Shown here piece after piece: positions 45,599-55,002 of a stretch of DNA of 64,000 bases. The notes under the pieces were generated by a model. It searched no databases. It saw nothing but the letters and a program-made list of their open reading frames with translations, and had not been told where the DNA came from. Origin of the DNA: JAKZVK01 sp965261065 (lineage in GTDB: Bacteria > Acidobacteriota > Terriglobia > Bryobacterales > UBA6623); contig OZ253444.1 of the NCBI GenBank assembly GCA_965261065.1, positions 6,262,001 through 6,326,000 of the forward strand, given 5' to 3'. The position numbers were made by a program, and so were the translations under genes. The stretch's first letter is position 1; each line of letters opens with the position of its first letter.

Positions 45599-46153
45599 TC
45601 AGCGGCGGTACAGATACAGCTTATGTGTCGGGATCTCTTCGTCGTTGGGGTCGTGGACGGTGATTTCTTTGTCCGGCGTCCACCCGCGAAACGTGAAGTC
45701 GTGGGAGACGATGCGCGCGCCCGGCGTGACCTCCTCTTCGAGGAACGGTTGGATCTTATCGTTCGACGCCGGTAGTAGGTAGACGGTAATCAGGTCTGGC
45801 TTCGAGAAATCGGCCGTCATCAAGTCTTGCTCTTCGATGCGCGCCAGCTCGGTGATCTTGCGCTTGATCAGCCGCGCGCGGCTCTGGTGCACCAGTCTGG
45901 GATCGATCTCGAACCCAACGGCTCGGGCCCCGAAGGTCTGCGCGGCCATGATGACGATGCGTCCGTCGCCGCTGCCCAGGTCGTAGAGCAACTCGCCCGG
46001 CTGCAGCTCGCCGAGCTCGAGCATGGCCTTCACCACGCTCGTCGGCGTCGGGAAGTACGGTGCGAGATTCTGCGGTTTGGCCCGGTCCTCAACGCTCTGC
46101 GAAAACAGCAGCAGGGGGACGAGCAGGACGGAAGCTAGGATGATCTTGCGCAT
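45599..46153 (-). CDS. Exported class I SAM-dependent methyltransferase
   Basis: The 184-residue product starts MRKIILASVLLVPLLLFSQS, a signal peptide, and then has PTPTSVVKAMLELGELQPGE and the SAM motif LLYDLGSGDGRIVIMAAQTF, with AVGFEIDPRLV as the second motif. Exported methyltransferase-fold proteins of this kind are known in Acidobacteria and related groups, but their substrates are unknown. The ATG at 46153 is chosen because an ORF start at 46315 would hide the signal peptide. Confidence 0.72.
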   Translation of the reverse strand: MRKIILASVLLVPLLLFSQSVEDRAKPQNLAPYFPTPTSVVKAMLELGELQPGELLYDLGSGDGRIVIMAAQTFGARAVGFEIDPRLVHQSRARLIKRKITELARIEEQDLMTADFSKPDLITVYLLPASNDKIQPFLEEEVTPGARIVSHDFTFRGWTPDKEITVHDPNDEEIPTHKLYLYRR

Positions 46154-46333
46154 GCGGCCGAAGCGCGGCTGGCGGGGAGGCTGACGGGCTTGAACGCATT
46201 TTACAATACCCGGGGCCGGACTCCGGAGAACGGTTGTGCCCGTGAGGCGACCAGGCTGCGCCCGCGAAGTCCAGGCCCTTCGCGGCAGGCCGCTGCCGAG
46301 GGCCTCGACTTCCAACCGACGGGTCGAAGTTCA

Positions 46334-46470
46334 TGTGGCGTAAGGCTCCAGTCTTGCCGAGTCTCGATTCTTCGGGACTCAGGATGGCAAGTGACCGAGC
46401 AGCGGCTGTTGGTAGAGGGCCTGAGAACCGAGGACTCGGTTCTCGACAAGCCTCGAGGCTTACGCCACAC
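46334..46470. repeat. 137-bp MITE with TGTGGCGTAAG ends
   Basis: The left end TGTGGCGTAAGGCTC and inverted right end TGTGGCGTAAGCCTC match at 14 of 15 bases. Between them are nested stem sequences such as GACTCGG/CCGAGTC-type arms. It occupies most of the gap between the methyltransferase (46153) and the next gene (46566), where no coding frame is visible. Confidence 0.75.
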
Positions 46471-46565
46471 CCCTGCAAGGACATGTTACTTCTCAGGTGA
46501 CGCTCAGATCAGACGGATAGAATAGGATTTCCAGTCCCGCCGCCCGCGCCCCTGGAGGCCCGATC

Positions 46566-47048
46566 ATGACTCTCAGCACCGTCAAGATGAACATACCCGA
46601 AGGCGCCAACCTCATCCTGGGCCAATCGCACTTCATCAAGACGGTCGAGGACCTCTACGAAATCATTGTCACGTCCGTACCGCAGATGAAATTTGGCATC
46701 GCTTTCAACGAAGCCTCTCAGGACCGTCTCACCCGCGTCGAGGGCAACGACGACGAGCTCAAGACGGTGGCCGCCGACAACGCCACGGCCGTCGGCGCGG
46801 GACACCTGTTCGTCATCGTTCTGAAGGACGGTTTCCCCATCAACGTGCTGAACCGGATCAAGGAGTGTCCCGAGGTCGTGCGCATCTTCTGCGCGACAGC
46901 AAACCCGCTCGAGGTGATCGTGGCCGAGACCGACCTTGGCCGAGGGGTGCTGGGTGTGATTGACGGCGAAACGCCCACGGGCGTTGAGCAAGCCGCCGAC
47001 ATCGAACACCGGCACGAGTTCCTGCGCAAGATCGGCTACAAGCGCTGA
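46566..47048 (+). CDS. Adenosine-specific kinase family protein
   Basis: The 160-residue protein matches the small PF04008 family first described as archaeal adenosine-specific kinase: VPQMKFGIAFNEASQDRLTR, NATAVGAGHLFVIVLKDGFP, ECPEVVRIFCATANPLEVIV and TDLGRGVLGVIDGETPTGVE. The length is normal. A GGAGG box lies six bases before the ATG. In bacteria the physiological substrate is not well established. It is convergent with the following membrane protein gene. Confidence 0.85.
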   Translation: MTLSTVKMNIPEGANLILGQSHFIKTVEDLYEIIVTSVPQMKFGIAFNEASQDRLTRVEGNDDELKTVAADNATAVGAGHLFVIVLKDGFPINVLNRIKECPEVVRIFCATANPLEVIVAETDLGRGVLGVIDGETPTGVEQAADIEHRHEFLRKIGYKR

Positions 47049-47074
47049 GCGCCGCGCCTCACGACACCCAGGCC

Positions 47075-48859
47075 TCAGGAACCGCCAGGTCGGCGTTCGA
47101 GAAAAAACACCACGATCTTGTCGTCTTCAAAAGCCGGCTCGCCACATAACTGAGTCAGCTCGGCGCGTAGACGCTCGTAGGTCGCGTCCGGCACGCCCCC
47201 CAGCCGCCGCACCGAGCGCATGCCAACGATGTCGGCTGGGTCGGCTTCAGCCATCGCCTTCGTCTTGAAGCTGTTCACTTTGAACTTGTGGATGACGAAG
47301 GTGTCGAAACCCAGTTTCAGCAGTCTGTCGCGATCCAAGGGGCGTTCGAGCTTGGGGATGCCGATGAGGTCCGACAGAGCCGGCTCGCGGACGATGAAAT
47401 CATCGGCTTCCACGGGACGAGTCGAAACATATCCGTCGCCAATCGGCAGCCCGTGGATCGTTTGCGCCAACAGGTTCGGCCCCGACCGGCTCCGCTGGTG
47501 CGAAGGGACATTGAAAACGGCACCCGGCCGATCCGACCGCGCCAGCTCCTCATAGAACGGCGAAACCTCAACCTTCTTCACCGGGTACGGGATCCACGAG
47601 TATTCGAAACAGATCAACCCCGCCAGCACGAGAAAGCGCGCGTCGCTCTTCTTCCGTAAGGCCGCCCATCCGAGACCCACCAGCACAGCCAGGCCCAAAC
47701 TCGCCAGGATCATGAAGCGGTTCGCCACCCGCAGCAGATCGAACACGGGGACCTTCTGAAGCAGATAGAACGGCAACGTGATCGAGTCGATTACTTCTCT
47801 GCCCCACAACGGGTGCCGGCCCAGTGCCAGCAGGATCGCGCCGGCCGTAAAGCACCACCAGAACAGCCAGCCCGAGCGCCGGCGAACCGCCGCCAGAATC
47901 GCCAGCACCAACGGTACAAACCCGAGGTAGCCGATATATCCCGGCGACCGGTAGGGCTGATCGACATAGAGCGCGGACACCAGCCCGCCCCAAAGCGTGT
48001 GCCCGTAATGCGGGATGAGCAGGAAGCGCGCGTCCACGCCAAGGTTCTGCGGCGGCTTGCGGAAGTAGTCCGCGCCGCCAATCATCTCAACGATCATCGG
48101 CGTGACCAAAGGCAACAGCAAGACCCCTACAACCATGCTCGCCACGATAAGATCTCGTAGCGCCATCCCAGCGCGATGTCGCCGGCGAATCAACTCCACG
48201 ACTGCCACCGGCAACATCGCGAGCATTAATTCAAGGCCCAGGTGCCAACTGCAAAGGGCCGTGAGGGTGAAATAGAAACTGACACCCAACACGTTGCGAA
48301 GGCCGCCGCATCGAAAAAGCCGCAGCAGGAAGAACAGCGTCAGCGGCATGAACTGTACCGCCACGAGGTTCAGGTGCTCGAAAACTTGTTCCATGAGCTG
48401 CGGAAAAAAAGCGAACACCAGCCCCGCCAGAAACGCCCCGCGCGGGTCGCCCGTGATCTCTTTGACCAGCAGATACATCCCGACGCCCGCCAGCCACAGA
48501 GCCAAGATGACGCAGAAGTTATAGGCCGCTGTCGGTCCCAGCGTCGCCGTGATCGGCAGAGCGACGAGCATGTTGAACGGCGAGTGAGTGTGAAAGATGA
48601 GTTTCGCGCCCGTCGGATGGAAGATATGCGGGCTGAAGTGGGCGGGCGAGCGGCCAAGGTCGAGCAACGCCGTCTTCCACCACCACAGATTCCAATGGTT
48701 CTGCCAGATGTCGCCCGCGCCGGCGGGCAGCGAGCCGGTGAAGTCGAGCACCAGCGGGAAGGTCATCAGCAGCGCCAGCAACAAGAACGCCGCCGCGACT
48801 TTCCACGGGCTTTGCAAGTGGCGTTCCAGGCGCGAGGGGCTAGTAGTCGTTTGAGACAT
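47075..48859 (-). CDS. Polytopic membrane protein, GT-C-like
   Basis: The 594-residue protein has about 11-12 transmembrane helices in its first two thirds. An early periplasmic loop contains DIWQNHWNLWWWKTALL and SPHIFHPTGAKLIFHTHSPF, a pattern shared with lipid-linked-sugar GT-C transferases. A C-terminal soluble domain follows. Dolichyl or undecaprenyl phosphosugar-dependent glycosylation is likely in kind, but donor and acceptor are unknown. It stands alone, away from the EPS operon. Confidence 0.65.
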   Translation of the reverse strand: MSQTTTSPSRLERHLQSPWKVAAAFLLLALLMTFPLVLDFTGSLPAGAGDIWQNHWNLWWWKTALLDLGRSPAHFSPHIFHPTGAKLIFHTHSPFNMLVALPITATLGPTAAYNFCVILALWLAGVGMYLLVKEITGDPRGAFLAGLVFAFFPQLMEQVFEHLNLVAVQFMPLTLFFLLRLFRCGGLRNVLGVSFYFTLTALCSWHLGLELMLAMLPVAVVELIRRRHRAGMALRDLIVASMVVGVLLLPLVTPMIVEMIGGADYFRKPPQNLGVDARFLLIPHYGHTLWGGLVSALYVDQPYRSPGYIGYLGFVPLVLAILAAVRRRSGWLFWWCFTAGAILLALGRHPLWGREVIDSITLPFYLLQKVPVFDLLRVANRFMILASLGLAVLVGLGWAALRKKSDARFLVLAGLICFEYSWIPYPVKKVEVSPFYEELARSDRPGAVFNVPSHQRSRSGPNLLAQTIHGLPIGDGYVSTRPVEADDFIVREPALSDLIGIPKLERPLDRDRLLKLGFDTFVIHKFKVNSFKTKAMAEADPADIVGMRSVRRLGGVPDATYERLRAELTQLCGEPAFEDDKIVVFFLERRPGGS

Positions 48860-49031
48860 CGAGCGGCAGGCGAGACAGAAACGGAGAGGTTAGCGGATGC
48901 GCGGTCGCGTGATCAACTCAGTCGGCGCCTCAACTCCAGCCTCACACAATAGCGAGAAACCAATCTGGTTAAATGAGAACTCCGAACCGCCTCCACGCAT
49001 TAGTTCCCGCGCGGCTGCAACCGGCGCGCCC

Positions 49032-49868
49032 ATGGATCTCATTCTCGAACAGGAAACTCTCATTCGTCTGGGCTGTTTCTTCGGCGTGCTGATCGTGATG
49101 GCGATCTGGGAGCTGATGGCGCCTCGACGCCGGCTCACCGTTTCGAAACCTCTGCGCTGGACGAGCAACCTCGGACTCACCTTTCTCAACAGCCTGGCCG
49201 TGCGTGCGGTCCTACCGGTCGCCGCCGTCGGCGCCGCCTTGGTCGCCCAACAGAATGGTTGGGGCCTGCTCAACCGCGTCACGCTGCCGGCCTGGCTGGC
49301 CGTCGTTGTGACCGTGCTGGTGCTCGATCTCGTGGTCTACCTGCAGCACGTCATGTTTCACGCCGTGCCCGCGCTGTGGCGTCTACACATGGTTCATCAC
49401 GCCGATCTCGATTTCGATGTCACCACGGGCTCACGCTTCCACACGATCGAGATCCTGTTGTCGATGGGCATCAAGATGGCCGTCGTGGTGTTGCTTGGAC
49501 CGCCTGCCGCCGGCGTCGTTATCTTCGAAGTCATCCTGAATGCGACGGCGATGTTCAATCACTCAAACGTCTACTTACCGGAAGGCATCGACCGCGTTCT
49601 GCGCCTGCTCGTGGTGACTCCGGAGATGCACCGCGTCCATCACTCGGTCGTGCGGCGCGAGGCCAACAGCAATTTCGGCTTCAACCTGCCCTGGTGGGAC
49701 CGCTTGATGGGCACCTACCGCGCCCAACCCGACGACGGCCATCTCGGCATGACCATCGGCCTCTCGCAATTCCGCGATCCCGACAAAGTCGAGCGCATCC
49801 CCTCGATGTTGGCCCTGCCTTTCATCGGCCAACCCGGTGCCTATCCGATCAACGAAAAAGAGGGCTGA
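49032..49868 (+). CDS. Sterol desaturase/fatty acid hydroxylase family protein
   Basis: The 278-residue product has four membrane helices and the His clusters of the non-haem di-iron hydroxylase family: LQHVMFHAVPALWRLHMVHH (HxxxH and HxxHH), then FNHSN and MHRVHHS. These bind two irons and act on lipids at the membrane. An in-frame start at 48897 would add 45 polar residues before the first helix, so the ATG at 49032 is favoured. Confidence 0.85.
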   Translation: MDLILEQETLIRLGCFFGVLIVMAIWELMAPRRRLTVSKPLRWTSNLGLTFLNSLAVRAVLPVAAVGAALVAQQNGWGLLNRVTLPAWLAVVVTVLVLDLVVYLQHVMFHAVPALWRLHMVHHADLDFDVTTGSRFHTIEILLSMGIKMAVVVLLGPPAAGVVIFEVILNATAMFNHSNVYLPEGIDRVLRLLVVTPEMHRVHHSVVRREANSNFGFNLPWWDRLMGTYRAQPDDGHLGMTIGLSQFRDPDKVERIPSMLALPFIGQPGAYPINEKEG

Positions 49869-49941
49869 CGCGGCGCAAGTTGTCTGCAAGGTTGTGTATT
49901 ATGGGCGAGCCTGGCTGTGCCCAGCCACGTCTTTGCCAAGC

Positions 49942-50057
49942 GTAGGGGTGGACCGCTGCGTCCGCCCCGCTGTGCCTTTTCACGATGTGGCTCGTCTCTA
50001 TGGCGAAGTCGCGAGCGATTCCGCGGCGCCGGGGTGGACGCAGCGGTCCACCTCTAC
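49942..50057. repeat. REPIN-like doublet of the GTAGGGGTGGACCGC family
   Basis: GTAGGGGTGGACCGCTGCGT (from 49942) and its inverted partner ending at 50057 pair over about 27 bases with two differences, separated by 62 bases. The architecture matches the 12716-12792 doublet (GTAGGGG start, palindromic arms), but the arm sequence differs. It lies just upstream of the propionyl-CoA synthetase gene. Confidence 0.75.
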
Positions 50058-50098
50058 AAAAGTGAGTTGCCGAACCGGATGATGCGTGTGAGAGACCG

Positions 50099-52033
50099 AT
50101 GATGAGCCAAGGAACCCTCCAAGCCGCTGTTGAGCGGTCGCTCCGCGATCCCGATGGCTTTTGGGGCGAGGCAGCGGAGGCGATCCACTGGTGCAAACGC
50201 TGGGACCGTGTACTCGACGACACCAACAAGCCGTTCTATCGCTGGTTCACCGGCGGCGAACTCAACACCTGCTACAACGCTCTCGATCGGCATGTCGAGA
50301 ACGGCCGCGCCGACCAAACCGCGTTGATCTACGACAGCCCCGTCACCAACACCGTCCGGCGGTTCTCCTACCGGGAACTGCGCGACCAAGTCGCGGCGTT
50401 CGCCGGCGGGCTCGCGGGACTCGGGGTGGGCAGGGGCGACCGGGTCATCGTCTACATGCCGATGGTCCCTGAGGCGGTCGTCGCGATGCTCGCCTGTGCG
50501 CGGCTCGGCGCGGTGCACTCCGTCGTTTTCGGGGGGTTCGCCGCCAACGAACTCGCCATCCGTATCGACGACGCGCAACCGAAGGTCGTCGTCTCGGCAT
50601 CCTGCGGTATCGAAGTCAACCGCATCGTCGCCTACAAGCCTTTACTCGATGAAGCGATTGAGATCGCCCGCCACAAGCCAAGCCACTGCGTAATCCTTCA
50701 GCGCGAGGCCCACCCCGCCACGCTCAAACCCGGCCGCGATCTCCACTGGCACGAGGCGATCGCCGGCGCCGAACCCCACGACTGCGTCCCCGTGGCCGCC
50801 ACCGACCCGCTCTACATCCTCTACACCTCGGGCACGACCGGAGAGCCGAAGGGCGTGGTGCGCGACAACGGCGGCCATGCCGTCGCACTCCAGTGGACGA
50901 TGAAAAGCATCTACGGCGTCGATCCCGGCGACGTCTACTGGGCCGCGTCCGACATCGGCTGGGCTGTGGGCCATTCCTACCTCGTCTACGGACCGCTTCT
51001 TCACGGCAACACCACCGTCCTCTATGAAGGAAAGCCCGTCGGCACGCCCGATCCTGGCGCGTTCTGGCGCGTCATTTCCGACCACAAGGTCAAGGTTCTC
51101 TTCACCGCGCCGACTGCCTTCCGCGCGATCAAGCGCGACGACCCCGACGGTGCATTTATCAAGAAGTACGACCTATCGCATTTCCGCACTTTGTTCCTGG
51201 CTGGGGAGCGGTCCGACCCCGACACGCTGGAGTGGGCCGAACACCACCTCGGCGTCCCCGTCATCGACCATTGGTGGCAGACCGAAACCGGCTGGCCGAT
51301 CTGTTCCAATTGCCTCGGCATCGAGCAGCTCCCGGTCAAGCACGGATCGCCGACCAAAGCCGTGCCCGGCTGGGACGTACGAGTTGTCGACCCCGAAAAT
51401 CAAGAGGTGAAATCCGGCCAGATCGGCGCTCTGGTCGTCAAGCTGCCCCTCCCTCCCGGAACGTTCCCGACTCTCTGGAACGCTGACGAGCGATTCGTCG
51501 AGTCTTACCTGTCCGAGTTCCCCGGCTACTACAAGACCGCTGACGCCGGCTTCATCGATGAGGATGGCTACGTGTATGTGATGTCTCGCACCGACGACAT
51601 CATCAACGTCGCCGGGCACCGCCTGTCCACGGGAGGTATGGAGGAAGTACTCGCGGCGCATCCTGACGTGGCCGAATGCGCGGTTATCGGTATCAACGAT
51701 CCGCTCAAGGGGCAGCTCCCGCTCGGCCTGCTGGTGCTCAAGGCGGGCGTCCTCCGCGCCCACAGCCAGATCGTCGAGGAAGTTATTGCGATGGTCCGCG
51801 AGAAGATCGGGCCGGTTGCCGCGTTCAAGATCGCCACGGTGGTCGAGAGTCTCCCGAAGACCCGTTCCGGCAAGATCCTCCGTGGCACTATGCAAAAGAT
51901 GGCCAACGGCGAGGACTACAAGACTCCGGCGACAATCGACGACCCTGTCATCCTCGACGAGATCAAGGAGGCCTTTCGCCACATCGGCTTCCCCAACAAT
52001 GAATACCCTTACAACAACTCTCACCAGTGTTAA
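50099..52033 (+). CDS. prpE: Propionyl-CoA synthetase (AMP-forming, PrpE-like)
   Basis: The 644-residue enzyme belongs to the acetyl/propionyl-CoA synthetase family. It has WFTGGELNTCYNALDRHVEN, the AMP-binding loop LYTSGTTGEPKGVV, SDIGWAVGHSYLVYGPLLHG, WWQTETGWP, and the C-terminal catalytic lysine in KTRSGKILRGTMQKMANGED, the usual acetylation-controlled site. YDSPVTNTVRRFSYREL resembles PrpE/ACSS3 more than Acs. It activates propionate in the cytoplasm. No methylcitrate genes are next to it. An ATGATG start offers two initiation codons. Confidence 0.88.
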   Translation: MMSQGTLQAAVERSLRDPDGFWGEAAEAIHWCKRWDRVLDDTNKPFYRWFTGGELNTCYNALDRHVENGRADQTALIYDSPVTNTVRRFSYRELRDQVAAFAGGLAGLGVGRGDRVIVYMPMVPEAVVAMLACARLGAVHSVVFGGFAANELAIRIDDAQPKVVVSASCGIEVNRIVAYKPLLDEAIEIARHKPSHCVILQREAHPATLKPGRDLHWHEAIAGAEPHDCVPVAATDPLYILYTSGTTGEPKGVVRDNGGHAVALQWTMKSIYGVDPGDVYWAASDIGWAVGHSYLVYGPLLHGNTTVLYEGKPVGTPDPGAFWRVISDHKVKVLFTAPTAFRAIKRDDPDGAFIKKYDLSHFRTLFLAGERSDPDTLEWAEHHLGVPVIDHWWQTETGWPICSNCLGIEQLPVKHGSPTKAVPGWDVRVVDPENQEVKSGQIGALVVKLPLPPGTFPTLWNADERFVESYLSEFPGYYKTADAGFIDEDGYVYVMSRTDDIINVAGHRLSTGGMEEVLAAHPDVAECAVIGINDPLKGQLPLGLLVLKAGVLRAHSQIVEEVIAMVREKIGPVAAFKIATVVESLPKTRSGKILRGTMQKMANGEDYKTPATIDDPVILDEIKEAFRHIGFPNNEYPYNNSHQC

Positions 52034-52091
52034 AGACGAGCAGTACTTGGACCGGAATAGACTCACGCGTCACCTATGAGAGGAGCCTGTC

Positions 52092-53744
52092 ATGTACGAA
52101 TCACCATATAATTTCTCCTACACCGAGGATAATAAGGGCCGTACGTCCATAATCTATGCAGAGGAGACCACCAGAGATCAAAAGACACCTTTTGAAAATC
52201 CGGGGCTGACCATCGTAAGCTTTGTGCGCGCCGCTGACAGTTATCCACTGAAGAGTGCCTGCGTGCGGTTGCGCGAAGCCAGGCCATCTCTTCACGGCTT
52301 CGCTCCGATGTTACACCTGACCGTTCTTGGCATTTTGGGACGCTACCAGCCAAAGCTGAAAGACAAGCAGCGCGAACTGATAAGGGAAGCAGTTTGTGAG
52401 GTGATTAACAATAAATTGGCTCGGATGCCGCAGTTTGCCGTGACTGGGGAAGGCATTCGGTCGGGTGGGGATGTCAAACGTATTGGGGGAAATGTAGTCG
52501 CCGCGATCAAGCTGGAAGATCGCCAATACATCGAAGAGCTTTCGGGGCAACTGGTCAAACAGTTAGAGCCGCGACTGACGAAGATTCACCCCGAGATTAG
52601 GCTGCGGCCAGCGAAGGGAATCAAGATCACTATCGGCTACTACGATGAGCCGGAAGACTTCGGTATTGACCGCGACCTGGCGCTTGCGCTTGAAGAACTT
52701 CGACACGTTAAAATTAACCTGTGGGTCGAGCGAATTGCGCTTGTGCGATTCCACTTCAAGTCGCTTGAAGATGGGGAGACAATGTACGACATCCCACTTA
52801 AGCCGCCAGCCAGTCAGCCAATCAGAAAGGTTACCGCAAGGCCCAAAGTGCTTGCTATGCCTAACTGGACTCGCTGGTGTGGAGTAAGTTATTTGTTCGA
52901 CAATCCCGGCGCGAGTCTGGCACGCCTTGCCAGCACGGACTTGTTACAGGTGGCCTGCAAGCCCTGGAGTGACCCGGAACTGCCACTCTATCGCTCGTTG
53001 GGTGACGCTTTAGCCGAAGTGGGCCTTCATTCAGCCGACAATCCATGGTCATTCTGCCCGCTGCCATCTATCTCCTATCATGTAACGGTATGGGACGGGA
53101 TCAATGACGGGAACCTCCACAAAATTGCTGAGCCGGAGCGAAAGGAGTTCGCGGAATTCTTGTTACACCTGCCGCAGTCGGCGAAGTTCTCACCTCCAAA
53201 TCTGATTCCGGCGGATGCCTTCGATGGACTCGTCGTGATTGATCCGGTCGTGATTGATCCGGTCGTGATTGATCCGGTCGTGACTGGTCCGGTGAAGTTC
53301 CAGTTCGAAGGCTTGAGTCTGCGGTGGAGCGACTCCGTGCTGGTGGCAAAGCTGGCCCCGGTTGGCGAAAAGTCGAAAGAACTGTTGGCCGCAATCCGCG
53401 GAAGACGGAAACATCTTGATGAAAGACTCGCGAAAATAGGCCGCCCGGCGTCTCTGAGATATACCCCTCACGTGTCGCTCGGCTACTTCTGCGATCCTGG
53501 CGGCGCACGCCTGGCGAGAAAGTATTTACCCCAGTGGGCAAAGGTTTTTCGGTGCCAGGCTGGTCGGTGCGAGCAGGCGTTTCCTTCGATCGGTGCCTAT
53601 GCTTTTGAGTCAATGATGCAGTTCATAAAGCTCAATCCGACCGAAAAACAACTTCTCGCCACGTTGCGAGGCGAAATGCGTGCAAAGGCCGTCACTAGCT
53701 GGGAGCTGTACCGCAAATATCACATACCCCCTTCAACACAATGA
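52092..53744 (+). CDS. 2H-phosphoesterase-like protein, probably tandem domains
   Basis: The 550-residue protein has H-x-T/S motifs of the 2H (LigT-like) superfamily. HLTVLG (~residue 75) lies in the N-terminal half, where the second motif is degenerate (LVRFHFKS). The C-terminal half has SYHVTVWDGINDGN (~332) and RYTPHVSLGYF (~460), a complete pair. Such enzymes open 2',3'-cyclic phosphates or cleave small nucleotides. The gene has visibly lower GC and different codon use than its neighbours, so recent acquisition is likely. A 15-base repeat encodes VVIDP units near residue 381. Substrate is unknown. Confidence 0.62.
   Translation: MYESPYNFSYTEDNKGRTSIIYAEETTRDQKTPFENPGLTIVSFVRAADSYPLKSACVRLREARPSLHGFAPMLHLTVLGILGRYQPKLKDKQRELIREAVCEVINNKLARMPQFAVTGEGIRSGGDVKRIGGNVVAAIKLEDRQYIEELSGQLVKQLEPRLTKIHPEIRLRPAKGIKITIGYYDEPEDFGIDRDLALALEELRHVKINLWVERIALVRFHFKSLEDGETMYDIPLKPPASQPIRKVTARPKVLAMPNWTRWCGVSYLFDNPGASLARLASTDLLQVACKPWSDPELPLYRSLGDALAEVGLHSADNPWSFCPLPSISYHVTVWDGINDGNLHKIAEPERKEFAEFLLHLPQSAKFSPPNLIPADAFDGLVVIDPVVIDPVVIDPVVTGPVKFQFEGLSLRWSDSVLVAKLAPVGEKSKELLAAIRGRRKHLDERLAKIGRPASLRYTPHVSLGYFCDPGGARLARKYLPQWAKVFRCQAGRCEQAFPSIGAYAFESMMQFIKLNPTEKQLLATLRGEMRAKAVTSWELYRKYHIPPSTQ
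53232..53291 (+). repeat. 15-bp coding tandem repeat, four units
   Basis: Three identical copies of GTCGTGATTGATCCG and one diverged copy encode Val-Val-Ile-Asp-Pro repeats in the linker between the two halves of the C-terminal 2H domain. Unit changes keep frame, so length variation is expected between strains. Confidence 0.85.
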
Positions 53745-54889
53745 CCATTTCATACGCAACAAAACACATCGTCCCGCTCATCGTCGCCGGGCTCCTCGTC
53801 AGCTCGACACCGCGTCTCCTGTCAGCACCGCCTGTCGAGCGCCAGCAACTGCTCGATTACATGGAGCGGGTTCGCGACGACAACGACCTGCCCGGTCTGT
53901 CGGTCGCCGTGGCCGTTGACGGCGAGATCGTCTTCTCGGGAGGGGTCGGCTACGCCGAGTTGGACAATCGAACCCCGCAAACCGGACGAAGCGTCCACAA
54001 CGTCGGCTCGATCTCAAAGGTCCTGGCTGTGGTGGGCCTGATGCGTTTGGTCGAACAAGGAAAACTCGATCTTGATGCGACGATCCAGACCTATGTACCC
54101 TACTACCCGGAGAAGAAGTGGCCCATCACCGTGCGCCACATCCTGACCCACACCTCCGGCACCCGGCACTACAACGGCGTCGAGTTTGGAGAGCATCGCC
54201 TGTTGGCGATGCGGCATTACGACGATTTCGAGGAAGCGACCCGGCTCTGGCGGGACGACCCGCTTTTGTTCGAACCGGGCACCCTGTGGTCTTACTCCTC
54301 GCACGCCACGAACCTGATCCACGGTGTCGTCGAGAAGTTAGCTGGCGAGGACTTTGAAACCTATATGCGGCGTCACGTCTTCGAGCCGGCAAGCATGCTG
54401 GCATCGCAGTTCGACGTGCCGTCGCGTGTCATCCGCAATCGCGGCCACGGATACGTCCGCGACGACCAGGGCCGCTTCGTCCATCCCATCTGGGAGAACC
54501 CGAGTTACAAGTACGCGGGAGGCGGCATTCTATCAACGGCGGAAGATCTCGTGCGCTTTGCGATCGCCATCAATGAGGGCGTGCTGTTAGACCCCGAAAC
54601 CGTCCGCATGATGCACGAACCTCAGCTCGACCCGTCGGTCAAACGCTTCGTTCCCGACGGCGAGCCGCAGCCGCGTGACTTTCGGCAGGCCCTCGTGTGG
54701 CGCATCTTGGAAGATCAAGCCGGACGCACGTTCCCAAGTCACACCGGCACCGTTAAAGGCACCCGCAGTTTCGTTGCCAACTACCACGAGCAGGGCGTGG
54801 TCGTAGCACTCCAGGCCAACGCGTTTCCGTTCGACTCGCCGCGCTACGGCATGGCCATCGCCCAGATGTTTCTTCCGGCTGCACAGTAG
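53741..54889 (+). CDS. Serine beta-lactamase-like hydrolase (class C/esterase type)
   Basis: The 382-residue protein has a signal-like N-terminus (IVPLIVAGLLVSSTPRLLSA) and the three motifs of the class C beta-lactamase/D-peptidase fold: SISK (Ser-x-x-Lys, in VHNVGSISKVLAVVGLMRLV), YSSHATN (Tyr-x-x region) and HTGT (the KTG-like box). HILTHTSG is typical of the family. It may be an esterase or peptidase; resistance function is not implied. It overlaps the 2H gene by four bases (ATGA). Confidence 0.85.
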   Translation: MTISYATKHIVPLIVAGLLVSSTPRLLSAPPVERQQLLDYMERVRDDNDLPGLSVAVAVDGEIVFSGGVGYAELDNRTPQTGRSVHNVGSISKVLAVVGLMRLVEQGKLDLDATIQTYVPYYPEKKWPITVRHILTHTSGTRHYNGVEFGEHRLLAMRHYDDFEEATRLWRDDPLLFEPGTLWSYSSHATNLIHGVVEKLAGEDFETYMRRHVFEPASMLASQFDVPSRVIRNRGHGYVRDDQGRFVHPIWENPSYKYAGGGILSTAEDLVRFAIAINEGVLLDPETVRMMHEPQLDPSVKRFVPDGEPQPRDFRQALVWRILEDQAGRTFPSHTGTVKGTRSFVANYHEQGVVVALQANAFPFDSPRYGMAIAQMFLPAAQ

Positions 54890-55002
54890 AGGCTTGCATC
54901 AGTGCGGGTCCGGACCTGGGGCAAGAGTCTCCCAGGGTTTCCGCAGCGTCAGCGTCGCGCCGCAGTCAACGTGACTACGAGGGAGGAGCGTATACTAAGT
55001 GC

